NCBI RefSeq assembly: GCF_003206155.1
Contig: NZ_PZJV01000001.1
Span: 344,990-408,989 of the forward strand
DNA: 64,000 bases
Direction of reading: 5' to 3'
Origin: Salinicola halophilus
Lineage (GTDB): Bacteria > Pseudomonadota > Gammaproteobacteria > Pseudomonadales > Halomonadaceae
The notes under the pieces were generated by a model. It saw only the letters and a program-made list of their open reading frames with translations, did not search any database and was not told the DNA's origin. Each line of letters begins with the position of its first letter. Positions within the stretch are counted from its first letter, which is position 1. Below are positions 27,825-38,022 of the stretch, piece by piece. Position numbers and translations under genes: made by a program.

Positions 27825-27853
27825 GTCGGTCCGCGCGATTTCAGGAGCTCGCC

Positions 27854-28390
27854 ATGATTCTTCTGGGTATCGACCCGGGTTCCCGTGTCACCGGTTACGG
27901 GGTGATCGATGTGTCCGCCAAGCCGCGCTACATCGCCAGCGGCTGTATTCGCATCGCCGGCGACGATCTGGCGCAGAAGCTTGCTCGCGTCTATGCCGGC
28001 GTCAGCGAGCTGATCGGGCTCTATCGCCCGTCGGAATTCGCCATCGAGCGCGTCTTCATGGCCAAGAATCCGGATTCGGCGTTGAAGCTCGGTCAGGCGC
28101 GGGGCACGGCGATCGTCTGTGCCGCCAATCACGGCCTCGGCGTACACGAATACGCCGCCCGACAGATCAAGCAGGCGGTGACCGGCAGCGGCGCAGCGGA
28201 AAAGTCCCAGGTTCAGCACATGGTGACAGCGCTGCTGTCGCTGGATGCAATTCCGCCCGAAGATGCCGCCGACGCCCTGGCCATCGCTCTGACACACGCG
28301 TTCGCGCGCCAGGGACAGCTTGCGGCGCCTCGATCGTCGCGACGGCGTTCGGGAACCGGCAACCGGTGGCGGGATTTCGTCCCCGAATAG
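27854..28390 (+). CDS. ruvC: Holliday-junction endonuclease RuvC
   Basis: 178 residues. RuvC is the RNase H-fold dimeric resolvase that nicks Holliday junctions produced by recombination repair. The acidic active site is visible: Asp7 in MILLGIDPG, Glu in [14 protein letters not shown], and the paired Asp in [12 protein letters not shown]. The ATG at 27854 follows CAGGAG and gives the family length; an upstream ATG at 27794 lies inside the aspS terminator and is rejected. ruvA and ruvB follow in order. Confidence 0.97.
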   Translation: MILLGIDPGSRVTGYGVIDVSAKPRYIASGCIRIAGDDLAQKLARVYAGVSELIGLYRPSEFAIERVFMAKNPDSALKLGQARGTAIVCAANHGLGVHEYAARQIKQAVTGSGAAEKSQVQHMVTALLSLDAIPPEDAADALAIALTHAFARQGQLAAPRSSRRRSGTGNRWRDFVPE

Positions 28391-28498
28391 TCGCAAAACG
28401 CCGACGTGACGCGGGTTTACGCAAGCCTCGTCGGCTAGCTAGTCAGCCGATGGGGCGATGCGTATAGTGGACGCCGTCAACGCAAGGGCACAAACGGA

Positions 28499-29116
28499 AT
28501 GATTGGACGCCTGTACGGCACCCTGCTCGAGAAACATCCCCCCTGGATCGTCATCGACGTCAACGGCGTCGGATACGAACTCGAAACCTCGATGACCACG
28601 CTCGTCTCGCTACCCGAACTCGGCTCGACGGTGCGGCTGCACACTCATATGAGCGTGAGAGAGGATGCGCACCTGCTCTACGGCTTCGGCAACGAGGAGG
28701 AGCGCCAGCTCTTTCGCGCCCTGATCAAGGTGAATGGCGTCGGGCCCAAGCTCGCCCTGGCGATTCTCTCCGGTATGGACAGCGATGCCTTCATCAACTG
28801 CGTGATGGAGGGGGATAGCCAGGCGCTGACCAAGCTGCCCGGCGTCGGCAAGAAGACCGCCGAGCGGCTGATCGTCGAGATGCGCGATCGCTTTCCGCAC
28901 TGGCAGCAGCGCCACGATCTGCTGCATAACCCGGCAGACGGCGCGAAGGGTACCGGCTCGACGGCGAACGACCCACGGGCGGACGCCGAGGCAGCGCTGA
29001 CCTCGCTGGGCTACAAGCCGACGGAAGCTTCCAAGATGCTCTCCGGGCTCGATGAGACGCTCTCTACCGAAGCCTTGATCAAGGCCGCGCTCGCGCGCCA
29101 GATGGCGGGTGGATAA
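28499..29116 (+). CDS. ruvA: Holliday-junction DNA helicase subunit RuvA
   Basis: 205 residues. RuvA tetramers bind the four-way junction and load RuvB. It begins with the OB domain (MIGRLYGTLLEK, DVNGVGYELE), continues with two helix-hairpin-helix motifs (LIKVNGVGPKLALAIL and LTKLPGVGKKTAERLI), and ends with the flexible domain III that contacts RuvB (AEAALTSLGYKPTEASKML). The 108 bp after ruvC contain only a weak hairpin. ruvB begins 6 bp downstream. Confidence 0.97.
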   Translation: MIGRLYGTLLEKHPPWIVIDVNGVGYELETSMTTLVSLPELGSTVRLHTHMSVREDAHLLYGFGNEEERQLFRALIKVNGVGPKLALAILSGMDSDAFINCVMEGDSQALTKLPGVGKKTAERLIVEMRDRFPHWQQRHDLLHNPADGAKGTGSTANDPRADAEAALTSLGYKPTEASKMLSGLDETLSTEALIKAALARQMAGG

Positions 29117-29122
29117 GCGCCC

Positions 29123-30157
29123 ATGATCGAACCGGACCGCCTCATCGCCGCGCAGCCGCAGTCCGACGAGCTGCAGGTCGACCATGCCATCCGACCGCGG
29201 CGGCTCGAGGACTACATAGGCCAGCCCCGGGTGCGCGAGCAGCTCGACATCTTCATCCGGGCGGCCCGCAATCGCGGCGAAAGTCTCGATCACACCCTCG
29301 TGTTCGGCCCGCCGGGGCTTGGCAAGACGACGCTTGCCAACATCATCGCCGCCGAAATGGACGTCGACATCAAGTCGACCTCCGGTCCCGTCCTCGAACG
29401 GGCGGGCGACCTGGCAGCGATGCTGACCAATCTGCAGCCGGGCGACGTGCTGTTCATCGACGAGATCCATCGACTCCCGTCTGCCGTCGAGGAGGTGCTC
29501 TATCCCGCGATGGAGGATTTCCAGCTCGACATCATGATCGGCGACGGCCCGGCGGCGCGCTCGATCAAGCTCGATCTGCCGAAATTCACCCTGGTCGGCG
29601 CCACCACTCGGGCCGGGCTTCTCACCTCGCCGCTGCGTGATCGCTTCGGCATCGTCCAGCGCCTCGAGTTCTACGCCATCGACGAGCTCACCGAGATCGT
29701 CACCCGTTCGGCGCGGCTATTGGGGGTGCCTTCCCAGCATGAAGGCGCACTCGAGATCGCCCGACGCGCTCGCGGCACGCCGCGTATTGCCAACCGGCTT
29801 TTGCGGCGGGTGAGAGATTTCGCCGAGGTACGTGGCGACGGGATGCTCAGCGCGGCGATCGCCGACCAGGCGCTCAACATGCTCAACGTCGACAGTTATG
29901 GCCTCGACCACATGGATCGCCGCCTGCTGCTGGCGATGATCGAGAAGTTCGACGGCGGGCCCGTCGGGGTGGATAGCCTCGCGGCCGCTATCAGTGAAGA
30001 GCGGGATACGATCGAAGACGTCATCGAACCCTACCTGATCCAGCAGGGGTTCATGATGCGCACCGCTCGCGGTCGCGTGGTGACCCAGTCCGCCTATGCG
30101 CACTTTGGCATCGCGGCCCACGAGAACGCCCCGGGTATCGAGGGGGGCGCGCCTTGA
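29123..30157 (+). CDS. ruvB: Holliday-junction branch-migration ATPase RuvB
   Basis: 344 residues. RuvB is a hexameric AAA+ motor for branch migration. Walker A is GPPGLGKTT, Walker B is FIDEIHRL, sensor 1 is GATTRAG, and the C-terminal winged helix ends in [32 protein letters not shown] near residue 25 is the family N-terminus. The stop overlaps the TTG start of ybgC (TTGA), linking the ruv genes to the tol-pal operon as in many gammaproteobacteria. Confidence 0.98.
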   Translation: MIEPDRLIAAQPQSDELQVDHAIRPRRLEDYIGQPRVREQLDIFIRAARNRGESLDHTLVFGPPGLGKTTLANIIAAEMDVDIKSTSGPVLERAGDLAAMLTNLQPGDVLFIDEIHRLPSAVEEVLYPAMEDFQLDIMIGDGPAARSIKLDLPKFTLVGATTRAGLLTSPLRDRFGIVQRLEFYAIDELTEIVTRSARLLGVPSQHEGALEIARRARGTPRIANRLLRRVRDFAEVRGDGMLSAAIADQALNMLNVDSYGLDHMDRRLLLAMIEKFDGGPVGVDSLAAAISEERDTIEDVIEPYLIQQGFMMRTARGRVVTQSAYAHFGIAAHENAPGIEGGAP

Positions 30158-30564
30158 GCGAATTCGTCCTCCCGATCAAGGTCTACATCGAAGACACCGA
30201 TGCCGGCGGCATCGTGTATTACGTCAACTATCTGAAATTCATGGAGCGTGCGCGCAGCGAATGGCTGGCCGATCTGGGATTCGGCCAGCGTGAGCTACTG
30301 GAATCCGGTGCGCAGCTCGTGGTCCACTCGCTGCAGTGCCGCTACGCCAGACCCGCGCGTCTCGACGATCGACTCGACGTCACCGCCCGGGTCGTGAAGA
30401 CAAAGCCCTGTTCCGTGCAATTTTCGCAATCCGTGCGCAACGGACGGGATACATTATGCGAAGCAACGGTCGATATTGCCTGCGTCGACGCGCAACGCTT
30501 CAAACCGATGCGTTGGCCCAGCGCGCTTAGCGCCGCGCTAATGCCTGACACTCACAGCCAGTGA
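30154..30564 (+). CDS. ybgC: Tol-Pal-associated acyl-CoA thioesterase YbgC
   Basis: 136 residues. A single hot-dog domain with the active-site Asp in [16 protein letters not shown] followed by MERAR, as in E. coli YbgC. It hydrolyses acyl-CoA and is associated with phospholipid metabolism near the cell envelope. The start is TTG overlapping the ruvB stop; no ATG fits the conserved N-terminus ([13 protein letters not shown]). It is the first gene of the tol block and precedes tolQ by 13 bp. Confidence 0.94.
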   Translation: MSEFVLPIKVYIEDTDAGGIVYYVNYLKFMERARSEWLADLGFGQRELLESGAQLVVHSLQCRYARPARLDDRLDVTARVVKTKPCSVQFSQSVRNGRDTLCEATVDIACVDAQRFKPMRWPSALSAALMPDTHSQ

Positions 30565-30577
30565 TTCGAGGATCTAC

Positions 30578-31264
30578 GTGAACGACTCCATGTCCATCCC
30601 CCATCTGATCATGAACGCCAGTCTGGTGGTTCAACTGGTCATGATCCTTCTCTTGGCCGCATCGATCGCTTCCTGGGTCGTCATCTTTCAGCGCAGCTTT
30701 GCACTGTCCCGAGCGCGCAAGGAGCAGAAAGCCTTCGATGAGCGCTTCTGGTCGGGTATCGATCTCAATGAACTCTACAAGGACGTCCCCGAGAACCATG
30801 AGGCGCAAGGCGCCGAACATGTCTTCCGCTCGGGTTTTCGCGAATTCAATCGGTTGATGCCCAAGACCCGCAGCAGCGAAGCCGTGCTCGACGGTGTCCA
30901 GCGTTCGCAGCGTGTCGCGCTGTCTCGTGAAGAGGACCGACTCAACGCCCATCTCACCTTGCTGGCGACGGTCGCTTCGGCGAGCCCGTATATCGGTCTT
31001 TTCGGTACGGTCTGGGGCATCATGGGCTCGTTCCAGAGTCTGTCGATGTCCCAGCAGGCGACGCTGTCCACCGTCGCACCCTGGATCGCCGAAGCGCTGG
31101 TCGCCACCGCCATGGGCCTTTTTGCGGCGATTCCGGCCGTCATCTTCTACAACCGGCTGTCGGCGATCGCGAGCCGCCTGCTCGGCGACTACGAAGACTT
31201 CGCCGAAGAGTTCCACTCGATCCTGCACCGCAATCTGCAGGGCCGTAGCCACCAGGCAGCCTGA
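30578..31264 (+). CDS. tolQ: Tol-Pal inner-membrane protein TolQ
   Basis: 228 residues. TolQ is a MotA/ExbB-type proton-channel subunit that with TolR energises TolA during outer-membrane constriction. TM1 is at residues about 15-36 (SLVVQLVMILLLAASIASWV); TM2 and TM3 lie in the C-terminal half (ASASPYIGLFGTVWGIMGSF and ALVATAMGLFAAIPAVIFYN). The start is GTG with GAGGA upstream. tolR follows after 11 bp. Confidence 0.97.
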   Translation: MNDSMSIPHLIMNASLVVQLVMILLLAASIASWVVIFQRSFALSRARKEQKAFDERFWSGIDLNELYKDVPENHEAQGAEHVFRSGFREFNRLMPKTRSSEAVLDGVQRSQRVALSREEDRLNAHLTLLATVASASPYIGLFGTVWGIMGSFQSLSMSQQATLSTVAPWIAEALVATAMGLFAAIPAVIFYNRLSAIASRLLGDYEDFAEEFHSILHRNLQGRSHQAA

Positions 31265-31275
31265 GGAGATTTCCC

Positions 31276-31716
31276 ATGGCTGGACCCTACAGTCGTAACC
31301 AGCGCCGCAAACCGATGGGCGAGATCAACGTCGTGCCGTTCATCGACGTCATGCTCGTGCTGCTGGTGATCTTCATGATCACAGCACCCATGCTTACCCA
31401 GGGCGTTCAGGTCGATCTGCCCCAGGTGACCTCGGAGCCGATCGATACGGACGAGCAGGAACCGATCGTGGTCTCTGTGGATAGCCAGGGCGAGTACTAC
31501 ATCTCTCTCGGTGAGGAGGATCGACCGGTGACGCTGCAGACCGTCGGCGATCAAGTCGTCGCGATTCTGGAGAGCAATCCGAACACGCCGGTCATGGTTC
31601 GGGGGGATCGGAATGCCTCTTACGGCCAGGTCGTGACGCTGATGAGCACCTTGCAGATGGCAGGCGTCGCCAATGTCGGATTGATCTCCGAGCCCCCTTC
31701 GAGCGACAACGGGTAA
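31276..31716 (+). CDS. tolR: Tol-Pal protein TolR
   Basis: 146 residues. ExbD/TolR family: one membrane segment carrying the essential channel Asp in [20 protein letters not shown], then a periplasmic domain ([32 protein letters not shown]). TolR dimers sit in the TolQ pore. AGGAGA precedes the ATG. The gene lies between tolQ and tolA with short spacers. Confidence 0.97.
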   Translation: MAGPYSRNQRRKPMGEINVVPFIDVMLVLLVIFMITAPMLTQGVQVDLPQVTSEPIDTDEQEPIVVSVDSQGEYYISLGEEDRPVTLQTVGDQVVAILESNPNTPVMVRGDRNASYGQVVTLMSTLQMAGVANVGLISEPPSSDNG

Positions 31717-31725
31717 GGAGCCAGG

Positions 31726-32760
31726 ATGGCGAAGCGAACACGGCGTAGTGGCTACGGCCTCCCCGTCATACTGGCGATCGGTGTTCACGTCGTGGCATTG
31801 CTGATGACGATCCTGCGTCTGCCGGAGAGCGAGCCGGAACCGAGCTCCTCGTCGGTCGTTCAGGCAACCCTGGTCAGCGACGTTACCGCGACGGACCAGG
31901 CGCAGTACGCGCAGGCGTCGCGGGCGAGAAATGCCCAGCGTCAAGCCGAGGAAGAAGCGCAACGCCAGGCCGAGGCAGACGCGGCCGCGGCGCAAGAGGC
32001 AGCTGCCGAAGCCGAAGCGCAGCAACAAGCCGCCGCGGAACAGGCCCAGGCCGAAGCAGAACGAGAGGCCGCCGCCCAGCAAGCGCAGGCAGAAGCCGAG
32101 CGACGTCAGCAGGCTGCCGACCAGGCTGCCGCCGAGCGTCAGCAAGCCGAAACCGAGCGCCAGCAGCAGGCGCAAGCGCGAGAGCAGGCCGAGGCCGCGC
32201 GCCAGCAGCAGGCAGAAGCGCGAGAGCAGGCCGAAGCGCAAGCTGCCGAGCAGAAACGTCAGGAAGAAGCGGCCGAGGAGCAACGTCAGGAAGAGGCCGC
32301 CGAGAAGCAGCGCCAGGAAGAGGCCGCCGAGAAGCAGCGCCAAGCCGAAGCCGCGGAGAAGAAACGTCAGGAAGAGGCCGCGAAGGCGGCTGCGGCCGCC
32401 GCCGCGGAAGATGCGCTGGCTGATTCCATCGCCAATGAACAGGAGCGTATCGCCGGCGCGGAGCAGGCCAATCAGGCATCGAATAATTTCATCAATCTGG
32501 TGAAGCGTGCGGTCGAGGATCGTTGGCATCCACCCGCTGCCGATGGCCTGATGGCACAGGTTCGGGTCAGGCTGGGCCCGTCGGGCGAGCTCCTTGCCGC
32601 CACGATCACCCGTAGTAGCGGCAACCCGGCCTTCGATCGTTCGGCAACTCAGGCCGTCGAAGCGGCAGCGCCGTTTCGCGAACTGCGTCAGCTCGATGCC
32701 GGGCTGCAGCGCAAATTTCGCGATTTCAATCTCAAATTCACACCCGGAGACGTGCAGTGA
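31726..32760 (+). CDS. tolA: Tol-Pal energy-transducing protein TolA
   Basis: 344 residues. TolA spans the periplasm: an N-terminal membrane anchor (residues about 10-28, [20 protein letters not shown]), a long helical domain rich in Ala, Glu, Gln and Arg (about 65-235), and a C-terminal TolA/TonB-like domain ([19 protein letters not shown] to the end) that contacts Pal and TolB. The helical part contains five tandem 9-residue units encoded by a 27-bp repeat. The helical domain is of moderate length. The stop TGA abuts the tolB start. Confidence 0.96.
   Translation: MAKRTRRSGYGLPVILAIGVHVVALLMTILRLPESEPEPSSSSVVQATLVSDVTATDQAQYAQASRARNAQRQAEEEAQRQAEADAAAAQEAAAEAEAQQQAAAEQAQAEAEREAAAQQAQAEAERRQQAADQAAAERQQAETERQQQAQAREQAEAARQQQAEAREQAEAQAAEQKRQEEAAEEQRQEEAAEKQRQEEAAEKQRQAEAAEKKRQEEAAKAAAAAAAEDALADSIANEQERIAGAEQANQASNNFINLVKRAVEDRWHPPAADGLMAQVRVRLGPSGELLAATITRSSGNPAFDRSATQAVEAAAPFRELRQLDAGLQRKFRDFNLKFTPGDVQ
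32257..32391 (+). repeat. Five 27-bp tandem repeats inside tolA
   Basis: Consecutive units encode [36 protein letters not shown] and RQEEAAKAA. Units two and three are almost identical at DNA level, so copy number could vary by slippage and change the length of the periplasmic helix in whole units without a frameshift. Confidence 0.85.
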
Positions 32761-34085
32761 TGAAACGACGGATGTCACGAGGATGGAAGGCGCTTGCCAC
32801 CACTTGGCTGATGGCAGTGACCTGCTGGCTCAGCCTGACGGCTTCGGCGCAGGCGCAAAACCTCACCATCGAAATTACCCGCGGCAGCGATCAGGCGACG
32901 CCGATCGCTATCGTGCCCTTCGAGTTCGAAGGCCAGGGTGGCCTGCCTCAGGATATCGCGCAGATCATCAGCGATGACCTGGAGCACAGCGGTCAGTTTT
33001 CTCCGCTGGGTCGAAACGCGCTGATCTCTCTGCCCAGTAGCAGTGAGGACATCTTCTACGATGACTGGAAGCGGGTCAACGCGCGCTACCTCGTGGTGGG
33101 GCGCATTCAGTCCCAAGGCGATGGCTATCGGATCGCCTACGAGCTGATGGACGTTGCCGGCGGCAAACGGATGCTAGGCGAGACCGTGACGTCGCAGCCG
33201 GGGAATCTGCGCGCCAGCGCGCACTACATCAGTGATCAGATCTTCGAGGCGATCACTGGCATCCGCGGGGCATTCTCGACTCGGGTGGCTTATATCTCGG
33301 CGAGTGGCGCCGGCGACAACGCTCGCTATGCGCTCTACGTTGCCGATGCCGATGGCCATAACAGCCAGCAGGTTTTGTCCTCCGACGACCCCATCCTGTC
33401 GCCGGCCTGGTCGCCGGACGGCCAAAAAATCGCCTACGTTTCGTTCGAATCCGGCAATTCGGCGATCTACGTGCAAAACGCCTCGACCGGCGAGCGCGTA
33501 AGGCTGACCTCATTCAGCGGTATCAATGGGGCGCCGGCCTGGTCCCCGGACGGGCGTAAGCTCGCCATGTCGCTTTCCAAGGACGGTCAGCCGGAAATCT
33601 ACGTGATGGATCTCGGTTCGCGTCAGCTGACACGCTTGACCAATAACCGTGCCATCGAGACCGAACCCGAGTGGTCGCCCGATGGGACGTCGATCGTCTT
33701 CACGTCGGATCGAAGCGGCGCACCGCAGATCTACCGCATGAGCGCCGGCGGCGGCGATGCCGAACGACTGACTTTTACCGGAAGTTACAACTCGGACGGT
33801 CGTTTCTCGCCGGATGGTGAAGAACTTTACATGGTGACACGCGATGGTGATGGCTATCACATTGCGAAACAGGGACTGGACACGGGCCGCGTTACAGTCT
33901 TGACTGACTCGCGTTGGGATGAGTCCCCAAGTGTCGCACCCAACGGCACCATGGTAATCTTCGCGACGCAACAAGGGTCGCAAGGGGTGTTGGGGGCAGT
34001 ATCTTCGGATGGACGCGCGTCCTTCCGTCTGCCTTCACCGCAAGGCGATGTGCGAGAGCCTGCATGGTCGCCGTTTTTGAACTAA
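32760..34085 (+). CDS. tolB: Tol-Pal translocation protein TolB
   Basis: 441 residues from the ATG at 32760; a GTG at 32757 would add one residue. The signal peptide ends near residue 34 (SLTASAQA). The N-terminal domain ([22 protein letters not shown]) is followed by a six-bladed beta-propeller with repeated SPDG strands ([50 protein letters not shown]). Periplasmic TolB binds Pal and is displaced by TolA. Translation is probably coupled to tolA through the TGATGA junction. Confidence 0.97.
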   Translation: MKRRMSRGWKALATTWLMAVTCWLSLTASAQAQNLTIEITRGSDQATPIAIVPFEFEGQGGLPQDIAQIISDDLEHSGQFSPLGRNALISLPSSSEDIFYDDWKRVNARYLVVGRIQSQGDGYRIAYELMDVAGGKRMLGETVTSQPGNLRASAHYISDQIFEAITGIRGAFSTRVAYISASGAGDNARYALYVADADGHNSQQVLSSDDPILSPAWSPDGQKIAYVSFESGNSAIYVQNASTGERVRLTSFSGINGAPAWSPDGRKLAMSLSKDGQPEIYVMDLGSRQLTRLTNNRAIETEPEWSPDGTSIVFTSDRSGAPQIYRMSAGGGDAERLTFTGSYNSDGRFSPDGEELYMVTRDGDGYHIAKQGLDTGRVTVLTDSRWDESPSVAPNGTMVIFATQQGSQGVLGAVSSDGRASFRLPSPQGDVREPAWSPFLN

Positions 34086-34135
34086 ATGATGACTAAAATC
34101 ATTGTGTCATTCGATATCCGAGCAAGGAGATGACA

Positions 34136-34651
34136 ATGCAATTCAAGACCCACGCCAAGACGTTGGCAATCGCGCTGTCCCTGGCAGTCGTGGCTGGCTG
34201 TTCTAGCAGCGGTGGTACCCAGGAAGGGAACATGGATGGCACAGCCGGTAGCGGCGCTTCCGGTCAGGGCATGACGACTGGCCAGAACACTTCTGGTTCC
34301 GGCATGAACGCCGACCAGCAGCGTCCTTCCGTCAACACGATCTACTTCGCGTTCGACAGCGAAGAGATCCGTTCGGAATTCGAATCCGTACTGCGCGGTC
34401 ACGCTCAGTATCTGATGTCGAACTCCGGTACCAACGTGACTCTGCAAGGTCATGCCGACGAGCGCGGTACTCGCGAATACAACCTGGGCCTCGGCGAGCG
34501 TCGTGCGCAGGCTGTTCAGCAGTATCTGACCGTTCAGGGTGTGTCCCCGTCGCAGATCTCGATCGTCAGCTACGGTGAAGAGCGTCCGGCAGTACAAGGT
34601 CACTCTGAAGAAGCTTACGCCCAGAACCGTCGCGTCGTATTCTCGTACTAA
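34136..34651 (+). CDS. pal: Peptidoglycan-associated lipoprotein Pal
   Basis: 171 residues from the ATG at 34136, chosen because AAGGAG at 34124-34129 is correctly spaced for it but too close for the ATG at 34130. The lipobox VVAGC predicts lipidation and outer-membrane anchoring. After a Gly/Ser/Asn-rich linker, residues about 63-171 are an OmpA-like domain that binds diaminopimelate in peptidoglycan (YFAFDSEEIRSEF, then GHADERGTREYNLGLGERR). The linker is unusually rich in Gly and Met, consistent with disorder. Confidence 0.97.
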   Translation: MQFKTHAKTLAIALSLAVVAGCSSSGGTQEGNMDGTAGSGASGQGMTTGQNTSGSGMNADQQRPSVNTIYFAFDSEEIRSEFESVLRGHAQYLMSNSGTNVTLQGHADERGTREYNLGLGERRAQAVQQYLTVQGVSPSQISIVSYGEERPAVQGHSEEAYAQNRRVVFSY

Positions 34652-34669
34652 ACGTCGACGGAGATCAGC

Positions 34670-35470
34670 ATGAAACACGGTCTGAAAAGACTGTGCGGCG
34701 CGGGAGCCCTGGTGCTCCCGCTGTCCGTATGGGCTCAGCAACCAGTCGTCGATGACCTCACGGGTCAGTCGGGCGGCTTCTATAGTCAAACTCAGGCGCG
34801 GCAGAGCGGCGGCGGTACCTTGACGCTTCTCAACGAACTGCAGGAAAACCGTCAGCAGGTACAGCAGCTGCGCGGGCAGGTCGAAGAGCTTCGCTATCAG
34901 CTCGAGCAGCTCAAGCAACAGACGCAGCAGCAGTACCTGGATCTCGACGATCGGCTTTCGGGCGGCGCGAGCGAGGCTGACTCGAGTGCCGGCATGGACG
35001 ACGGTGCGAGCGAGCCCTCTGAAGACTCGGCCCCGGCTAGCGCGGATGCGCCGGCGTCATCGAACACGACGACGCAACAGGGATCGAACGCCGGGGATGG
35101 CCGTGACGCCTACCAGGCGGCTTTCCAGCAGGTTCAGTCGCGCCAGTTTCCTGCGGCCATCGAGTCGTTCAACGAATTCGTCGCCAGTTATCCGCAGTCG
35201 AGTCTTTTACCCAACGCCCACTACTGGCTAGGTGAACTGTACTCGGCGCAGTCCGATACCGGTGAGGCGATCGACGCCTTCCAGACGGTAATCGATGACT
35301 ACCCCCAGAGCAGCAAAGTACCCGACGCGTTATACAAATTGGGACTGCTTCAAGCGCGGCAGGGCGATACTCAAGGCAGTCGCGAACTGCTCGAGCGCGT
35401 ACGCAGTGACTACCCCAGCAGCAATGCCGCCCAGATGGCGGAAGACTTTCTCAATCAACTCGGTGGCTGA
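34670..35470 (+). CDS. cpoB: Cell division coordinator CpoB (YbgF)
   Basis: 266 residues. CpoB links Tol-Pal to PBP1B activity at the septum. A signal peptide (residues 1-22, ending SVWA), a trimerising coiled coil (about 47-100, LNELQENRQQVQQLRGQVEE) and a low-complexity linker precede TPR repeats (about 143-266: RDAYQAAFQQVQSRQFPAAI, YWLGELYSAQSDTGEAIDAF and YKLGLLQARQGDTQGSRELL). It follows pal by 18 bp and is the last member of the tol-pal operon. The next gene, yciK, starts 36 bp after its stop. Confidence 0.96.
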   Translation: MKHGLKRLCGAGALVLPLSVWAQQPVVDDLTGQSGGFYSQTQARQSGGGTLTLLNELQENRQQVQQLRGQVEELRYQLEQLKQQTQQQYLDLDDRLSGGASEADSSAGMDDGASEPSEDSAPASADAPASSNTTTQQGSNAGDGRDAYQAAFQQVQSRQFPAAIESFNEFVASYPQSSLLPNAHYWLGELYSAQSDTGEAIDAFQTVIDDYPQSSKVPDALYKLGLLQARQGDTQGSRELLERVRSDYPSSNAAQMAEDFLNQLGG

Positions 35471-35506
35471 TTGAAACGAATGGGCCGATTGGCGCAAGGA
35501 GGCGAT

Positions 35507-36265
35507 ATGGACTGTCACATCGACTATCGGGCGCCGTCGGATCTGCTCGAGGACAAAGTCATTCTCGTAACCGGTGCCAGCGCTGGCATTGGTCGCGCCG
35601 CGGCGATCGAATACGCGCGGCACGGGGCAACCGTCATTCTCATGGGTCGAAGCGTCAATCGACTCAAGGACGTCTACGATGAGATCGAGGCGATGGAAGC
35701 TGCCAAGCCAGCCATTTTCCCGTTGAATCTCGAAAGTGCCACTCGGCAAGATTATGCAAGCGTCGCGGTGAAGCTCGCAGAGGCGTTCGGTAAGCTCGAC
35801 GGCGTGCTCCACAATGCGAGCCAGCTCGGTGAACGAGTGAGTGTGGCCGATTACGACCTGGATGTCTGGGCGAGCGTCATGCAGGTCAACTTCATGGCAT
35901 GCGTCGGTCTGACACAGGCGCTGCTGCCACTACTGCAAGCGGCGCCGAATGCGTCGACGCTATTCACGTCGTCGAGCGTCGGTCGCCAGGGACGTGCCCA
36001 ATGGGGCGCCTACTCGACGTCGAAATTCGCGACCGAAGGCTTCATGCAGATTCTTGCCGACGAGCACCGCGACTCGTCGCTTCGCTTCAACTCGATCAAC
36101 CCCGGAGCGACGCGCACCGAGATGCGCCGCGCCGCCTACCCCGATGAAGACCCGACAGCGCTGCGAACGCCGGAAGAGATCGTGCCCACCTATCTATGGC
36201 TGATGGGAGCAGAGAGCCACGGCGTGACCGGCCAGGCGTTCGACGCCCAGCCTCCTCGACGCTAG
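35507..36265 (+). CDS. yciK: YciK-type short-chain dehydrogenase
   Basis: 252 residues from the ATG at 35507, which follows CAAGGAGG and matches the length of E. coli YciK. Classical SDR fold: cofactor motif TGASAGIG, LHNAS (usual NNAG), catalytic Ser in FTSSSVGRQG and the YxxxK pair in YSTSKFATEG. The substrate is not established. In pseudomonads yciK follows ubiG-mupP on the same strand; here it faces them convergently and instead trails the tol-pal operon. A 9-bp hairpin separates the convergent stops. Confidence 0.92.
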   Translation: MDCHIDYRAPSDLLEDKVILVTGASAGIGRAAAIEYARHGATVILMGRSVNRLKDVYDEIEAMEAAKPAIFPLNLESATRQDYASVAVKLAEAFGKLDGVLHNASQLGERVSVADYDLDVWASVMQVNFMACVGLTQALLPLLQAAPNASTLFTSSSVGRQGRAQWGAYSTSKFATEGFMQILADEHRDSSLRFNSINPGATRTEMRRAAYPDEDPTALRTPEEIVPTYLWLMGAESHGVTGQAFDAQPPRR

Positions 36266-36289
36266 CGCTGCCCGACCAAACGGGCAGCG
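36266..36289. terminator. Hairpin between convergent yciK and mupP
   Basis: CGCTGCCCG (36266-36274) pairs perfectly with CGGGCAGCG (36281-36289) across a 6-base loop. No T run follows, but the location right after the yciK stop and 25 bp from the mupP stop suggests termination in both directions. Confidence 0.55.
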
Positions 36290-36313
36290 GGCGTCCAATG
36301 ACACAGTGGCGTT

Positions 36314-37009
36314 TCATCGGTTGACCACGGATTCAGCCTCATCGACGGGAATCCACAGTGCCGCAATCAGTTCGGCGGGTGTGTCGAACCAGCGATCCGC
36401 CGGCCAGCTCTCGACGGGGTCGGCATCATCCAGGTAGCCGTAACTCACGGCAATGGCCGGCATGCCGGCGGCGCGGGCGGCCTGCATGTCGCGTCGATGA
36501 TCGCCCACGTACCAGCAGTCGCCCGGGATGACGCCGAGTACGGTCGCGGCTTCGAGTAGCGGTCTCGGGTCGGGTTTTCGCACCGGCAGATCGTCGGCGC
36601 AAATCATGACCCCTGGCGTCAGGCCAAGCGCCGCGATCAGCGGCTCGGCGAAACGCCTGGGTTTGTTGGTCACGATTCCCCAGCCACGCTCAGCCATCTC
36701 CCAGCGCTCGAGAAACGGCGCCAGTCCCGGAAAAATCTGGCTTTCGTCGGCGACGATCTCGGCATAGCGGTTCAGCAGGTAGTCTCGCGCCGCGAGGTGA
36801 TCCGGATGATCGGCGTCAATCGACAGGGCTAGTGATACCAGCGCGCTCCCCCCCTGGGAAACCTTGGCTCTCAACGTCTCGAAGGGAAGTCGCGCCAGGC
36901 CATGATGCTCCCGCAGACGGTTGGTCGCTTCGGCCAGATCCGGGGCCGTGTCGACCAGGGTGCCGTCCAGGTCGAAGAGCAGAGCGCGCGGCGTACTCGT
37001 TTCCTTCAT
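36314..37009 (-). CDS. mupP: HAD phosphatase, probable N-acetylmuramate 6-phosphate phosphatase MupP
   Basis: 231 residues. HAD motif I is [16 protein letters not shown], motif II/III regions include [13 protein letters not shown] and [11 protein letters not shown], and motif IV is [16 protein letters not shown]. MupP acts in the MurNAc recycling pathway of pseudomonads and relatives, where its gene lies directly after ubiG. The same order occurs here, with an ATGA overlap at 37006-37009, which favours MupP over the similar phosphoglycolate phosphatase Gph. The start was set by the overlap and motif spacing; a longer frame to 37153 lies inside ubiG. Confidence 0.85.
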   Translation of the reverse strand: MKETSTPRALLFDLDGTLVDTAPDLAEATNRLREHHGLARLPFETLRAKVSQGGSALVSLALSIDADHPDHLAARDYLLNRYAEIVADESQIFPGLAPFLERWEMAERGWGIVTNKPRRFAEPLIAALGLTPGVMICADDLPVRKPDPRPLLEAATVLGVIPGDCWYVGDHRRDMQAARAAGMPAIAVSYGYLDDADPVESWPADRWFDTPAELIAALWIPVDEAESVVNR

Positions 37010-37755
37010 GAATCGGTATTGCCCGTCCAGGTGGGCGTCACGTGAACCATGTAGTTGACGCTGACGTCGTGGGCGGTCAAGCGATAGCGACGAGTGACCG
37101 GGTTGTACGTCAGACCCGTCTGGTCGCGAAACTCGAGCCCGTATTGACGACACCAGCCCGAGAGCTCCGAGGGTTTGATGAGCTTGCGATATTCGTGCGT
37201 GCCGCGCGGCAACAGACCCAGCACGTACTCGGCGCCGAGGATGGCGAACGCGTAGGACTTCGGGTTCCGGTTGATGGTGGAGAAAAAGAGGTGACCACCG
37301 GGTTTGACGAGCTTGGCGCAGGCCTGAATCACTGAGCCGGGGTCGGGAACGTGCTCGATCATCTCCAGGCAGGTGACGACGTCGAATTCGCCCGGGCGTT
37401 CTTCGGCCATCGTTTCGACACTTGCGTGGCGGTAATCGACCTCTACGCCGCTCTCCATCTGATGCAGACGCGCGACGGAAAGCGGTGCCTCACCGAGGTC
37501 GATGCCGGTCACGTTGGCGCCACGCTGAGCCATTGCCTCACTGAGGATCCCGCCGCCACAACCGACATCGATCACCTGCTTGCCGGCGAGCGAGACGTGC
37601 TGGTCGATGAATCCCAGTCGAAGCGGGTTGATGTCGTGGAGCGGCTTGAACTCGCCCTCCCGGTCCCACCAGCGCCCGGCCAGGGCATCGAACTTGGCGA
37701 TCTCGGCGCGATCGACGTTGGCGCGAGGGGCGCCGGTTTCCTGCGACTGTGTCAT
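37006..37755 (-). CDS. ubiG: Ubiquinone biosynthesis O-methyltransferase UbiG
   Basis: 249 residues. UbiG performs both O-methylation steps in ubiquinone synthesis with S-adenosylmethionine. The family N-terminus [20 protein letters not shown] is intact, the SAM site is [16 protein letters not shown], and membrane-association and substrate parts ([10 protein letters not shown]-like [28 protein letters not shown]) are present. AAGGAACC precedes the ATG at 37755. It supplies ubiquinone for the CyoABCD oxidase encoded 20 kb away. Divergent from galU across a 267-bp gap in which no convincing promoter was identified. Confidence 0.96.
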   Translation of the reverse strand: MTQSQETGAPRANVDRAEIAKFDALAGRWWDREGEFKPLHDINPLRLGFIDQHVSLAGKQVIDVGCGGGILSEAMAQRGANVTGIDLGEAPLSVARLHQMESGVEVDYRHASVETMAEERPGEFDVVTCLEMIEHVPDPGSVIQACAKLVKPGGHLFFSTINRNPKSYAFAILGAEYVLGLLPRGTHEYRKLIKPSELSGWCRQYGLEFRDQTGLTYNPVTRRYRLTAHDVSVNYMVHVTPTWTGNTDS

Positions 37756-38022
37756 GAATGCGGTTCCTTCCCGGGTGATTCGACGTCTTCTCACGATCAT
37801 GCGACGCGAAAGCCGTGAAGCCTTCTATCGCGTCACGTCAGCGAGCGTTGCGGTAGTCTACTATGGACGGTAGCGTCGCCGGGCGCCACGTCGATGAAAC
37901 CTCGGTACGGCTCGGCATCATGCGACTGGGATTCGTGGAAATCGCCCGTTAAGCTATGGCCCCAGCGTCCACCGCAATGTGGCTACGCGACAATTCAGAC
38001 TCAGGAAGGGAAGGACCCTAAT

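Noticed and set aside
27794-27853. N-terminal extension of RuvC
   Set aside because: The extension is encoded by the aspS terminator hairpin; RuvC starts at MILLGIDPG.
32257-32391. CRISPR-like array
   Set aside because: The repeats are contiguous, in frame and code for the TolA helix; there are no spacers.
31189-32778. Leu-rich membrane-like frame antisense to tolR and tolA
   Set aside because: The apparent hydrophobic repeats come from the complement of the Ala/Glu/Gln repeats of TolA.
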